Source of the DNA: Mariniphaga sp.
GTDB taxonomy: Bacteria; Bacteroidota; Bacteroidia; Bacteroidales; Prolixibacteraceae
DNA length: 64,000 bases
Assembly: GCA_019429205.1 (NCBI GenBank)
Contig: JAHYIT010000006.1
Location: forward strand, 17,236 to 81,235
Reading direction: 5' to 3'
Of the stretch, positions 18,717-28,824 are shown piece by piece. Each line of letters opens with the position of its first letter. Position 1 is the first letter of the stretch. Below the pieces are notes generated by a model. The model was not told the DNA's origin and made no database searches. It saw only the letters and a program-made list of their open reading frames with translations. Both the position numbers and the translations under genes were made by a program.

Positions 18717-20360
18717 CTACCTTCCGTTTAATACCTGAGTTATGGTTACTCCAAGGCTTTTGTCGGGACGCGGAATTTGAATTAAATCGCTAATCGTTGG
18801 CACCAAATCAACAGCATTGTATTTTTCTGTAATATTTTGTGGCTTAATTCCCGCACCGTAAAACACCAATGGAATATGCGACTGGTCGACAAAATTTACT
18901 TTTTTAAATTTATAGGAAGGTTGCCATCCCTCTTTCAACAGATACAGAAAATCTCCTGAGCGGTCTTTGGCATACGATTTATAAACCGTGGACAGCAGAC
19001 CGTTTGTTGAACTTCCCTGTTCAAGCTGGTGGGCCGTCATCGATAATTGAACGCCTTCAAACTGATTGATAAAATTGGATGCTACCTCCCGAATTTCATT
19101 CAGGTTGATTTTATTTTTTTTGATTAAATCATGGTTTAAATAAACCTGGAGATCGGTGTAAAATTCAATCCAGTTTCCCTCTCCATAGGTAACATTTAAG
19201 TATGATGTGAGCAGTGCCAGCGAGCTTTCAGGAGAAAAATGATTTACCGGCAAATTAAACTCTTCCTTAAGATAATCAACCGGATAAGATGCCGAAGTGT
19301 TGGCCGTCAGAAAAAAGAGCACGTTTTCTTTCCCAAACTTTTTTTCGGCATAATATACCACTTCTGCAATGTATTTATCGAGGTAAAGGTAGCTGTCCTG
19401 CATCTCAAGTGAAGCTGGTCCGAAAGAACCATTCATATAATCCATTGACGAAAAAACCAGGGAAACAAAATCGGTATGTTCATCTTCTCCAATGGGTTCA
19501 TTTTCAAATAACTGAATGGCAAAAGTTTTTATGATTTCATTGGCAAAAGGTGTAGTTTTTACCGGAGTAAGCTGTTCGGCTCTCCGTGTATATCTGCCAA
19601 TGGTATGCGGGAAAGTGTTCCAGCTATCAAAATACCCTTTTTCAAGCAGGTAATTATCAGGCAGGCTTTCGGTGTATTCTTTTTCAGGTAAAAGAGTTAC
19701 CCAGTTTTGGTAGCTAAACCTTTCGCCGTAATTTTCAGCATTAAAGTTGCGAACCCAGTCGGGAAAAGTGGAGATGTAAAATGAACTCGAAATCATTCTT
19801 CCGTTTTCGGTATCATACCAGAATGCTCCATCGGCAGCATGTCCTGCTGCAAAAATTGCCGATTCACGGTTCATGGCAGCACTGAAAACCATTGATTTTC
19901 CCTGCGAGAATATTTTAAGGTTGTCGGTTATGGTATTTGAAAGCAGTTTTTTTGGTGAAGCGTTTCCGTTTTTAGAATCAGACCCCACCGTAAAATAATA
20001 ATCATCAGTTGTACATTCTGTCTCTTTATTGCGTAACCTGTCGTACCAGGTTTTTCCAATAATTCCGTGAATGGACGGATTAACCCCTGTAAAAAGTGTG
20101 GCTGTTCCGCTTGCATAACTATGATATTGTTGGGTTAAATTTATATTGGAACAAACCGCACCACCAGCATACAATTTTTTAAAACCATCGGGTTGAAATT
20201 TATTCCAGTAGCGTTGAATGTAATCGGGGCGCATGTTTTCAACCACCAATCCGATAACCACTTTGGGTTTTTGCGCATTTGCATTGTAATTTGAAGGTGC
20301 CTGAGCAGCTGCCATTCCAGCGAAAAACAGGTAAAATATAAGAGAAAAAACTCTAATCAT
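18717..20360 (-). CDS. Alkaline phosphatase family protein (PafA-like)
   Basis: Signal peptide; KPKVVIGLVVENMRPDYIQRYW, SYASGTATLFTGVNPSIHGIIG, VPLVFYGAGI. Confidence 0.8.
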   Translation of the reverse strand: MIRVFSLIFYLFFAGMAAAQAPSNYNANAQKPKVVIGLVVENMRPDYIQRYWNKFQPDGFKKLYAGGAVCSNINLTQQYHSYASGTATLFTGVNPSIHGIIGKTWYDRLRNKETECTTDDYYFTVGSDSKNGNASPKKLLSNTITDNLKIFSQGKSMVFSAAMNRESAIFAAGHAADGAFWYDTENGRMISSSFYISTFPDWVRNFNAENYGERFSYQNWVTLLPEKEYTESLPDNYLLEKGYFDSWNTFPHTIGRYTRRAEQLTPVKTTPFANEIIKTFAIQLFENEPIGEDEHTDFVSLVFSSMDYMNGSFGPASLEMQDSYLYLDKYIAEVVYYAEKKFGKENVLFFLTANTSASYPVDYLKEEFNLPVNHFSPESSLALLTSYLNVTYGEGNWIEFYTDLQVYLNHDLIKKNKINLNEIREVASNFINQFEGVQLSMTAHQLEQGSSTNGLLSTVYKSYAKDRSGDFLYLLKEGWQPSYKFKKVNFVDQSHIPLVFYGAGIKPQNITEKYNAVDLVPTISDLIQIPRPDKSLGVTITQVLNGR

Positions 20361-20478
20361 AATGAATTATTTTGGCCGCCTAAAGTAACAAAGTCTTGTC
20401 TTAATTCAAATAAACGGGAAGCATTCCAAATTATTTTTCTTTATTTTATGGCCTATTTAAATTAAAAAACAGAATACA

Positions 20479-21357
20479 ATGAAAAAAATTTTTGTAACTA
20501 TCTTTTCCTTGCTTTTTGTCTTGAACGTATTTTCGCAGGAGTTGTCTTACCGTTTGGAGGAACTTACGGCGCCTGACTTTATTAAGGCCGTTGAAAAAAG
20601 TTCCAAAACCTGTATCATTCCCATTGGAGTTATGGAAAAACATGGGGCGCAACTGCCATTGGGAACCGATTTGTACCTGGCGCGTGAATATTCGCTGCGG
20701 GCTGCTGAAAAGGAATACACGGTGGTATTTCCGTGGTATTATTTCAGCCAGATTAACGAAGCCCGCCACCAGCCCGGAACCATTTCCTACAGTCCGGAAC
20801 TGATTTGGAAAATGTTGCAGGAAACGTTGGATGAACTCAATCGCAACGGATTTGAAAAAATAATTTTGGTGAATGGACACGGAGGCAACAATGCTTTTCT
20901 GAACTATTTTGGAATGGCCCAACTATCGGAGCCGCGCGACTATACGCTATACTGGTTCAGGCCTGAGCGGAGCCGCGAAGTGCGGGAGAAGGTTGAACAA
21001 ATAACGCAGCCCGATCGATTCGATTCACATGCCGGAAACAGTGAAACTTCGATGATGGCCGCTGCACAGCCTGATGTAACTCATCCTGAGCGGTCAGCTC
21101 AACAATCGGGGATTGACCAGCAGCGCATGAAACACCTCGAGTATATTTATACCGGAATCTGGTGGTACGCCAGTTTTCCGAACCATTACGGCGGCGACGG
21201 CGCCAAAGCCAATGCCGAAGCCGGCGAGCTGCTGATAAATGAAACCGTTGAGCAACTGGTGAAAATGATTCGTCAGGTGAAAGCAGATGAAACTGTTCCT
21301 GAGCTGCAAAAACAGTTTTTTGAAGAATCGGAAAATCCGCTCAAAACGAAGCAATAA
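20479..21357 (+). CDS. Creatininase family protein, exported
   Basis: CIIPIGVMEKHGAQLPLGTDLYLA, ILVNGHGGNNAFL, DSHAGNSETSMMAA. Confidence 0.85.
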   Translation: MKKIFVTIFSLLFVLNVFSQELSYRLEELTAPDFIKAVEKSSKTCIIPIGVMEKHGAQLPLGTDLYLAREYSLRAAEKEYTVVFPWYYFSQINEARHQPGTISYSPELIWKMLQETLDELNRNGFEKIILVNGHGGNNAFLNYFGMAQLSEPRDYTLYWFRPERSREVREKVEQITQPDRFDSHAGNSETSMMAAAQPDVTHPERSAQQSGIDQQRMKHLEYIYTGIWWYASFPNHYGGDGAKANAEAGELLINETVEQLVKMIRQVKADETVPELQKQFFEESENPLKTKQ

Positions 21358-21522
21358 TAAAGGGTGCAGTGGTTTCTTCCAAAGGAATCGCTTTGCGCCA
21401 AACCGCTGATTGCCGGAAACAGAGTTTTCGATTCCCGGCAATCAATCACCAACTTGAAAAGTCCATGTCCCGGTTTTAATTTCAGACAAAAAAATCTTTT
21501 CTTTGTGCCAAAATTAGTTTGG

Positions 21523-22818
21523 ATGGGAAAAAAGCGCGTGAATGTGGTAACAATGGGGTGTTCGAAAAACCTGGTGGATTCTGAGGTTTTGCTGAACCAA
21601 CTGGAGCGTGGTAAGTTTGAAGTGGTGCACGATTCCAGCGAAACCGGATTTGATGCCGTTTTTGTGAATACCTGCGGATTTATTCACGACGCCAAGCAGG
21701 AATCCATCGACATGATTCTGGATTACGTGGACGCCAAAAAACGGGGCGATATCGGGAAATTGTATGTGATGGGCTGTCTCTCCGAACGCTACCAGAAAGA
21801 TTTGGAAAAGGAGATTCCCGAAGTGGACCGCTACTTTGGCAAGTTCGATTTGAAAGCCATGGTGGATGAACTCCAGGTGAACTATTACCCGGAATACATT
21901 TACGAGCGAAAAATTACCACACCTTCGCATTATGCGTATCTGAAAATCGCCGAAGGATGCAACCGTTCCTGTGCCTTTTGCGCCATTCCCATGATGACCG
22001 GCCGCCATAAATCGCGAACCATCGAAAGTTTAGTGAAAGAAGCCCGGTATCTGGCCAAGAAAGGAGTGAAAGAAATCCTGCTCATTGCCCAGGAGTTGTC
22101 ATACTACGGAATCGATATTTACGGGAAAAATCAACTGCCAGAGCTTATGGAAAAGATTTCGGAAATTGAAGGAATTGAGTGGATTCGCTTACATTATTTA
22201 TATCCCACTAAATTTCCATACGAAATTTTGCCGGTCATGCGCGATAATCCGAAGGTGTGCAAATACCTCGACATGCCTTTGCAGCAAATTGCCAATCCGG
22301 TGCTTAAAAATATGCTGCGCCATGTTACCCGCGAAGAAACCGAAGCGCTCATCAAAAGAATTAAAGAAGAAGTGCCCGGTGTGATTTTGCGCACTACCAT
22401 GCTGGTGGGATTTCCGGGAGAAACAGAAGCCGATTTTGAAGAACTGAAACAATTCATCATCGATACCAAATTTGAACGGCTGGGTGTTTTCACCTATTCG
22501 CATGAAGAAAATACGTACGCAGCCAAAAAATTTCAGGACGATGTTCCCGAAGAAGTGAAGCAAACCCGCGCCGATGAAATCATGGAAATTCAGCAGCAAA
22601 TTTCGGCTGAGCTGAACCGGCAAAAAATTGGACATACCTTTAAGGTGATAATCGACCGGAAGGAAGATGATTATTATGTAGGCCGCACTGAATACGATTC
22701 GCCCGAAGTGGACGGTGAAGTGCTGATTTCTTCGTTTTCAGAATTAAAAAAGGGCGAATTTCACCGCGTTAAAATAACAGGCGCCGAAGATTACGATTTA
22801 TTCGGGGAAGTGGTTTAA
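21523..22818 (+). CDS. rimO: Ribosomal protein S12 methylthiotransferase
   Basis: VTMGCSKNLVDSEVLLNQL, NTCGFIHDAKQESI, radical SAM CNRSCAFCAIP, TRAM domain. ATG at 21523 rather than listed 21364. Confidence 0.95.
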   Translation: MGKKRVNVVTMGCSKNLVDSEVLLNQLERGKFEVVHDSSETGFDAVFVNTCGFIHDAKQESIDMILDYVDAKKRGDIGKLYVMGCLSERYQKDLEKEIPEVDRYFGKFDLKAMVDELQVNYYPEYIYERKITTPSHYAYLKIAEGCNRSCAFCAIPMMTGRHKSRTIESLVKEARYLAKKGVKEILLIAQELSYYGIDIYGKNQLPELMEKISEIEGIEWIRLHYLYPTKFPYEILPVMRDNPKVCKYLDMPLQQIANPVLKNMLRHVTREETEALIKRIKEEVPGVILRTTMLVGFPGETEADFEELKQFIIDTKFERLGVFTYSHEENTYAAKKFQDDVPEEVKQTRADEIMEIQQQISAELNRQKIGHTFKVIIDRKEDDYYVGRTEYDSPEVDGEVLISSFSELKKGEFHRVKITGAEDYDLFGEVV

Positions 22819-22845
22819 GAAAAATGGTTAAGTTGATTTAAAATA

Positions 22846-22871
22846 TTACACCGCCCTGAAGGACGGTGTAA
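22846..22871. terminator. Hairpin between rimO and the convergent gene
   Basis: TTACACCGcCCTgaAGGaCGGTGTAA palindrome in a convergent intergenic region. Confidence 0.6.
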
Positions 22872-22900
22872 AGAAACTTATTTATAATGTTATTTCGGTG

Positions 22901-23533
22901 TCAGAGTTTACTCATTTCGGCTTCATTTATTTCCTTTCCCCAGTTGGGTGAAAGCGGAGTTGCCCGCTGAAAACTCTCAAATTTTTCTTTAGCCGTTTCA
23001 AAAATGGGTTTGGCCACGGCAGGCCCGCCACCAAATTCAGGAGGCATATTTAGAGTGGTGATGGCCCGCAGAAAATACGGTCGCGGATTATCAGGGTTCA
23101 ATTGGGTGGCCTTGTCCAGGGCTTCATAAATTTTTCCCATGTATTCCGGCCCCCGTCCCATGGGGTCAACCATAATTTTGCCAGGGTACAGAAATGCCTG
23201 CAAAGCAAAAAGTTCCGATTCTTCCGGTGCAATCTCAAATGCCTTGTTGAGAAACTGTTGCGCTTTGTCGAGGTACCGGTCTTTTTGATTGCCATCTTCA
23301 ATTTCGAAACTGGTAACTACATAAGCATAAGCTGCATAATAAAGAGGCAGCCATTCATCTGGTTCGGCTGTGCTGATGCGTTCGAATGTATTGGCCAGGG
23401 GTATGTATTCATCCGGTGTGACCGAATTGTTCAGCGTTTCAATGGCTTTTTGCATAGCTTGCTGATACTGGCTTTCCTGACCTTGTGCCAGAAATAAAAG
23501 AACCGTAAATAGAATTGTAATTGTTGTTTTCAT
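22901..23533 (-). CDS. Exported TPR-like protein
   Basis: Signal peptide; repeated helical segments (AQQFLNKAFEIAPEESELFALQAF, ATQLNPDNPRPYFLRAITTLN). Confidence 0.7.
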   Translation of the reverse strand: MKTTITILFTVLLFLAQGQESQYQQAMQKAIETLNNSVTPDEYIPLANTFERISTAEPDEWLPLYYAAYAYVVTSFEIEDGNQKDRYLDKAQQFLNKAFEIAPEESELFALQAFLYPGKIMVDPMGRGPEYMGKIYEALDKATQLNPDNPRPYFLRAITTLNMPPEFGGGPAVAKPIFETAKEKFESFQRATPLSPNWGKEINEAEMSKL

Positions 23534-23550
23534 GATGTTGAAATTTTGGT

Positions 23551-25677
23551 TTATAACTGAAATGAAATTAAAAATATGGCCATTCGCTTTTGTGCCGGGA
23601 TAACTGGCTGGGCCTGAAAAATTCCGTTCTGGTCGGGAGATGCGCTGTAATTGTACCCAAAAACATTGTTGAATCCCAGAACATTGTTCAACACAAGATG
23701 GGCAACCGTCTGGGTATTGAACAGGTAAAAAACGCGGGTGAGCCCGAGGCTTAAATCGTTGTAGGTTTTGGTTCGGTCGGCCATAAATTCCGGATTATTG
23801 GGATTGAAATAAGGCCGCCCGCTGGCAAAGGAATATGATGCCGAAACGAACGAGTTTACAGGCAGCAAAAACCGCTTGTAAACAACCGAAAAGTTGTGCT
23901 CCGAAACGTAATGCGGCGCAACTTTTTCAGGGAAATCGCGGTAATCCCGTTTCGAGTCGGTCCAGGAGTAGGAAATCCAGTAATCGCTTTTCCCAAATTC
24001 CTTTTGGTTCCGCCAGAATACATCAATTCCCCTGGAAAACCCGCTGCCGGTGTTGCTGTAGTTTCCGGGTTCCATTGAAAATTCATCCTCGAATTTTACC
24101 AGGTCGGAGTAATTTTTATAATACGCTTCAACTCTCAGGGTGCGTGTATCTTTTCTGAATTGCCAGGTTAAAATCGAGTGGGACGATTTTTCCGGCGACA
24201 GTTCAGTGGAAAATTTGAGGTAATCATCTGCCGGATTTTGGAAAAACATGCCGTAAGCAGCCGAAAACTGACTGTACTTTCCGGTTTTTACGGCAGCCGA
24301 CAGGCGCGGAACGGCGCTGGTTTTATTCAGAAGTGAATGGTGTTCGGCACGCACACCGGCTTTCAGGGCAAGGTGCCGTGTAGCCTTCAGTTCCGACTCG
24401 GCAAATGCCGCATACTGGTGATTTGAGAAGGCAAGCTGAAAATCGTTCTCCATCAAAATATCCTGTAAATAGTCGTAAAACATATATTCAGCGCCCGTTT
24501 TGGTGGTCAGGTTTTTTACAAAGGTATTGGTTAAAGAAAATTTCAACTGCCCGCTTTTTCTTGTTGTAAACAATTCATCATTGCCCGGTTTGATAATTTC
24601 CCAATCGGAGTTTAAAGCCACACCGGTTTGAAGCATCCAGTCATCGTTGAGCATTTCGTTGAAAGTAGTATTTACATACACGTTTTTATTGCCGAGGCTG
24701 ATTTCCTGCAAAACCGACTGTTGAAAGTTGTTGTGCAGCAAGGTGCTTGCATCGTAACTGAAACTTCCGAAGGTTTTTATCATGCCGGTTTCGCTTGTTT
24801 TGTGCCTGAACATGAGGGTAGAACCAACAATTACAGGGTCATTCACCCACTCGATGTTTTGTTTGATGATGCGGTTGCTGAGGCCGGTGTGCAGATACTC
24901 GCCGGTGAGTGACAGAGAGGTGTTTTCCCAGCGTTTGGCATGCGAACCCTGAACACCAACTGTCATCAGCGAGATGCCCGATTTGTCTTCCGGTTCCAGT
25001 GCAACCGTGTTTAAGGCCACTATGGACGAAAGTGCTTGCCCAAATTCAGCAGAGTAACCGCCTGTGCTGAAAACCGAACCGTTAAAAAGCAGGGGTGAAA
25101 AACGTCCGCGTGTGGGTAAATCGGGCATTTTTGAAAAATAGGGTGTGTTAATCAGCATGCCGTCCATAAAGGTTTTGGTTTCGTAACTTTCGCCGCCGCG
25201 CACAAACAAGCGGCCTTCTTCGCCCACTTTATGCGAGCCGGGCAACGTGCCAAAAGCGCCGAAAATGTCGCCGTTTGCGCTCGCCGTCAGGGCAATGTCG
25301 AGCGGTTTCAAAATAACCGACTTCTTTTTATCGCTGGCTTCAAATGTTCCTGCGTTGATGGTCACTTCGTTCAGTTCGTTGATTTCTTCCACCAATACGA
25401 TTTTCAGGTTGGAAATGTTTGAAGAAAGTTTCAAAGGAATGGCCTGTGTTTCAAATCCGATACAACTGGCAATCAGGGTTTGTTCCCCTGTGGCATCGGT
25501 TCTGAATTCAAACCGCCCCAGACTGTCGGAAGTGGTTCCGTCGTAGGTTCCCTGCAAAAACATATTTACCCCTGCAACCGGGTTTTGGGGTTTGGTGACC
25601 ACCGTCCCCGAAATTTTCACCTGCGCCTGTGTGAAAAAAATCAGGAACTGAAAAAGGATAATTAAACTTGTTTTCAT
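23551..25677 (-). CDS. TonB-dependent receptor with carboxypeptidase-like regulatory domain
   Basis: Signal peptide, KISGTVVTKPQNPVAGVNMFLQGTYDGTTSDSLGRFEF, plug and beta-barrel sequence. Confidence 0.85.
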   Translation of the reverse strand: MKTSLIILFQFLIFFTQAQVKISGTVVTKPQNPVAGVNMFLQGTYDGTTSDSLGRFEFRTDATGEQTLIASCIGFETQAIPLKLSSNISNLKIVLVEEINELNEVTINAGTFEASDKKKSVILKPLDIALTASANGDIFGAFGTLPGSHKVGEEGRLFVRGGESYETKTFMDGMLINTPYFSKMPDLPTRGRFSPLLFNGSVFSTGGYSAEFGQALSSIVALNTVALEPEDKSGISLMTVGVQGSHAKRWENTSLSLTGEYLHTGLSNRIIKQNIEWVNDPVIVGSTLMFRHKTSETGMIKTFGSFSYDASTLLHNNFQQSVLQEISLGNKNVYVNTTFNEMLNDDWMLQTGVALNSDWEIIKPGNDELFTTRKSGQLKFSLTNTFVKNLTTKTGAEYMFYDYLQDILMENDFQLAFSNHQYAAFAESELKATRHLALKAGVRAEHHSLLNKTSAVPRLSAAVKTGKYSQFSAAYGMFFQNPADDYLKFSTELSPEKSSHSILTWQFRKDTRTLRVEAYYKNYSDLVKFEDEFSMEPGNYSNTGSGFSRGIDVFWRNQKEFGKSDYWISYSWTDSKRDYRDFPEKVAPHYVSEHNFSVVYKRFLLPVNSFVSASYSFASGRPYFNPNNPEFMADRTKTYNDLSLGLTRVFYLFNTQTVAHLVLNNVLGFNNVFGYNYSASPDQNGIFQAQPVIPAQKRMAIFLISFQL

Positions 25678-26215
25678 AGCTCGATTTCTTTTTAACTGTT
25701 TTCCGGGTCAAATATCTGTTAGATTTTGTGCCTGTAAAAATTTTAAAATACAGGCGGTCAAAATTTAGGTATGAACGGGAATTATCGGAACACGAATCGG
25801 ATGTTTATTCTGGAGAACTGTCCGAATGCCAGGCGGGAATTATTTGTTTCTTGAATAATAGAGAGCATGATAAATGTGCGACTCTGCCGAAGTCGTATTT
25901 CATTAATGTCGTTCAGGTTCTATAAACATTTGACCTCGCTGAGGTCGTTTTTTTGGGAAACTTCCTGAATCTATTTTTATCGGGTTGCATAATTCTGGGA
26001 AAAAGAGTTCAAATAAATCATTTGAATTAGGCACTTAACAGATACAAATTGAAATGTGGCTAAAGCCCTGCTCAAATGTCACATATAAAAACCGTCAGCT
26101 TGGCATAGCCATCCCTTCGGGAAAAGCAGACGGCAATAAATAATCTACAAAACTAAAATTGATGTATATATTGCCTTTCTTTTAGTGAACGGATTTGTTA
26201 AATCAAGATGGTTAA

Positions 26216-26250
26216 GGGGTTTTTCCGAATGGATTCCTTCGGAAAACCCC
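26216..26250. terminator. Strong hairpin GGGGTTTTTCCGAA...TTCGGAAAACCCC
   Basis: 13-14 bp stem in an intergenic region. Confidence 0.5.
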
Positions 26251-26296
26251 ATTCTCGAATTATCAAACATATTTGCAAAGTGTCTACTTCAATAAA

Positions 26297-27277
26297 TTAT
26301 TTCCCAAAAATGTATATTATGGAAAGCTGCTGCGATTGATCCAAATCGTCCCAGTCAACAAGGTGGAATGATAAATTGAACCGTCCGTTAACCTTTTCGT
26401 GGTTAATAAAATACCAGATAACATCGGTGCGCCAGTAGTTTTTCTGCCTGTAAAACCGGTCGCCATCTTTAAAGCGGTGGCCATCTCCCGAGTGCAGAAC
26501 CGATTTTATTCCATAATTTTTGTATCGTCCCTGCGCTTCGGCAAACAAACTGGTTGCATGCACAAATCCATCGGTTACACTGCGTTCGCGGAAGGAGGAA
26601 CCCAAAACACCGGCTTTTATTAAACCGTTCAGCGGAGAATTTTCTGCTGTGCGAACTCCTGCCTGCAGCGCATATCCGAGGTAGTCTTTTACGTGGTCAT
26701 CCTGAAGTTTGATGCCTGGTCCGGCGTCGTGGAACATGAGCAAATAATTTTGAAGAAACAGGTTTTTATGAAAAATTTCTCCCGAAAATCCCACGATGAA
26801 ATTTTCGCGTTTTACATCCGTCTGGCGGCTAACCCAGTCCACAAATCCGTTTTGATGGCCCCAGTCCCAGCGCACTTCACCAAACATACCTTCGATGTTG
26901 GGTCGGTAATAAAGAAGGGTATCGGTGAGCATGGCCAGCGGAAAATCAATTCTTCCACGACGTGGAAACGCACCGAAAAGGAAATCTTTTTTTGCATCAG
27001 AAAACTGGTAATAAAGAGTGAGTTTAGGTTGATGAAAGTCAATGTTGCTACCGAATTCATGGAGCTGACTCAATCCGCCCCTGATGCGGTGCCGGTCGAA
27101 ACTCACGCCCAGTTCAAAGGCTCCGCGCGCTCCCAAAATGGTTTGTGACATGGCTTTGTTGCTGGTTGAAAATTCGCGGTTGTCGCCAATTCCTTCAAAT
27201 ACTACCTGATATTCAAAATTCTGAGCAATCCCAAAAAAAGGAATCAACCCAAAAATTATGCATAGAAGTTTTTTCAT
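26297..27277 (-). CDS. Exported hypothetical protein, probable outer-membrane beta-barrel
   Basis: Signal peptide; alternating amphipathic strands; ends in aromatic pattern IIYIFGK. Confidence 0.5.
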   Translation of the reverse strand: MKKLLCIIFGLIPFFGIAQNFEYQVVFEGIGDNREFSTSNKAMSQTILGARGAFELGVSFDRHRIRGGLSQLHEFGSNIDFHQPKLTLYYQFSDAKKDFLFGAFPRRGRIDFPLAMLTDTLLYYRPNIEGMFGEVRWDWGHQNGFVDWVSRQTDVKRENFIVGFSGEIFHKNLFLQNYLLMFHDAGPGIKLQDDHVKDYLGYALQAGVRTAENSPLNGLIKAGVLGSSFRERSVTDGFVHATSLFAEAQGRYKNYGIKSVLHSGDGHRFKDGDRFYRQKNYWRTDVIWYFINHEKVNGRFNLSFHLVDWDDLDQSQQLSIIYIFGK

Positions 27278-27386
27278 TCGTTCTGCTTTTCAATAGCGAA
27301 AGTAATAAATCATTTGTTAACCCGGTAAAATAAGGCTATTCGATTAATTCTTTTTATTTTCGGGTGAAATTTAAAATTAAAAAATT

Positions 27387-27722
27387 ATGGCCGTTTTAAA
27401 ATTTGACGAAGTGCCTTATGAAAAAGTAAAGGAAGGACTTCAGCGAAAAATTATTCATACCGATAACCTGATGAGTGTTTTGATTGATTTCAGTAACGGA
27501 CCCTGGGCAGAACCCGATCCGCCACATTCGCATCTGCATGAGCAAACCTCTTATGTGGCTGAAGGTGAAATTATATTTTATTGTGAAGACGAACCGGAGG
27601 TGCACTTAAAAGCCGGCGATATGTTTGCAGTTCCACCCAATAAAAAACATACAGTGAAGTTGCTCACCAAAAATGTAAGATTGATTGACAGTTTTACGCC
27701 GCTGCGGGAGGATTTCATTTAA
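27387..27722 (+). CDS. Cupin domain protein
   Basis: PPHSHLHEQTSYVAEGEIIFYCEDEPEVHLKAGDMFAVPPNKKHTVK. Confidence 0.85.
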   Translation: MAVLKFDEVPYEKVKEGLQRKIIHTDNLMSVLIDFSNGPWAEPDPPHSHLHEQTSYVAEGEIIFYCEDEPEVHLKAGDMFAVPPNKKHTVKLLTKNVRLIDSFTPLREDFI

Positions 27723-27723
27723 A

Positions 27724-27835
27724 AGTTGGCAGTTGGCAAAGGACAGTAGGCAGAGAGCAAAGGGCAGAGAGCAGAGAGCAGAGAGCAAAGGGCAGAGAGC
27801 AAAGGGCAGAGAGCAGAGAGTTAGGAGTTAGGAGT
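27724..27835. repeat. Heptanucleotide tandem repeat tract, 16 units
   Basis: Divides exactly into 7-mers: AGTTGGC x2, AAAGGAC, AGTAGGC, then alternating AGAGAGC/AAAGGGC, AGAGAGT, TAGGAGT x2; ends exactly at the MITE boundary. Confidence 0.9.
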
Positions 27836-27979
27836 TATACTAAAAACGGGATAAATTTATACATTTATGTAAGTTGGCAAAGGTACAGTTGGCAAAAAGA
27901 CTTGCCAACTGTACCTTTGCTCCCGAATGCTCGGGACCAACTAAATTTATTTGGCACATTTTATCCCGTGCGAAGTATA
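27836..27979. mobile_element. MITE-like dispersed repeat, copy 2
   Basis: Same 37-bp left end as 5949 and nearly the same 43-bp right end; palindromic core interrupted by TCCCGAATGCTCGGGAC. Confidence 0.75.
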
Positions 27980-27988
27980 GAAGCCAGA

Positions 27989-28822
27989 TTAAAATTTATA
28001 AACCAGTGATATTCCTTTTTGGTTTCCCAACTGAAAAGGAAAAATATCGAACCGTTTCAGGTGTTTGTTGTCCCATTTGTATTGGTGGGCGAGGTAAACC
28101 AGTTCGGTTGAAAAAATCCCGATTCCGGCTCCTACCAGCACATCGGAAATCCAGTGGGCGCTTTTTGCCACCCGCATGTAACCAACTGTTGCAGCAGCAG
28201 AATAGGCGCCAACAGAATACCACGGGCTCAATTCACCGAATTCCTTGTGCATAAAATGGGCAAACATAAATGCTTTGGACGTGTGGCCCGACGGGAAAGA
28301 ACGCACTCCTCCATTGGGTCGTGGCTCGTTAATCCAGTATTTTAGCCGGTCGGTGATTAATCCATTCAGTAAAAAACTTTTTACCAGGATTGCCGTGCTG
28401 TTGCCAAAGTTGTTTTTTCCTTTTATTCCCAAAGCGTTCAAACCATAAACTGCAACTCCGGGAGCATATTGCAGGTAGTCATCCACCCTTCCTTGGTAAG
28501 CCAGGTTTTCCTGCATAAATTCATGTACATTATTTTTCGTATTTGTTGCAAAATGCAAGGCGGTTCCGGTTGACATCAAAAGGGTAGGGGCAATCCAGGG
28601 TTTCAGCCCACGTTGTTTATCGGGATAACGGAAATTCAGCTGATGGATGGAATCTTGATGAAAGGAATAATAATTTGAATTTGAGTGAGAAGATTGATTG
28701 TCAATTAAAAAGTTTTTCTCATTTTCTTTTTCAGTACCAGGTGGATTTGCATAAAGCGGATTAATAACACCTAAAATCAGGAATTGAAAGGCAATTGCAA
28801 TTTTTAGCACACGCAATTTCAC
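27989..28822 (-). CDS. Phosphatase PAP2 family protein
   Basis: KYWINEPRPNGGVRSFPSGHTSKAF, RVAKSAHWISDVLVGAGIG. Confidence 0.9.
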   Translation of the reverse strand: MKLRVLKIAIAFQFLILGVINPLYANPPGTEKENEKNFLIDNQSSHSNSNYYSFHQDSIHQLNFRYPDKQRGLKPWIAPTLLMSTGTALHFATNTKNNVHEFMQENLAYQGRVDDYLQYAPGVAVYGLNALGIKGKNNFGNSTAILVKSFLLNGLITDRLKYWINEPRPNGGVRSFPSGHTSKAFMFAHFMHKEFGELSPWYSVGAYSAAATVGYMRVAKSAHWISDVLVGAGIGIFSTELVYLAHQYKWDNKHLKRFDIFPFQLGNQKGISLVYKF

Positions 28823-28824
28823 GT

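Noticed and set aside
21364-21522. 53-aa N-terminal extension of RimO
   Set aside because: No homology expected before the conserved VTMGCSKN start; ATG at 21523 is adequate.
27606-27788. Minus-strand ORF MLSALCSLPFALCLLSFANCQLL
   Set aside because: It is the conceptual translation of the heptanucleotide tract; the repeating peptide simply reflects 7-nt periodicity.
27724-27835. Possible CRISPR array
   Set aside because: Units are 7 nt with no spacers, and no cas genes are present.
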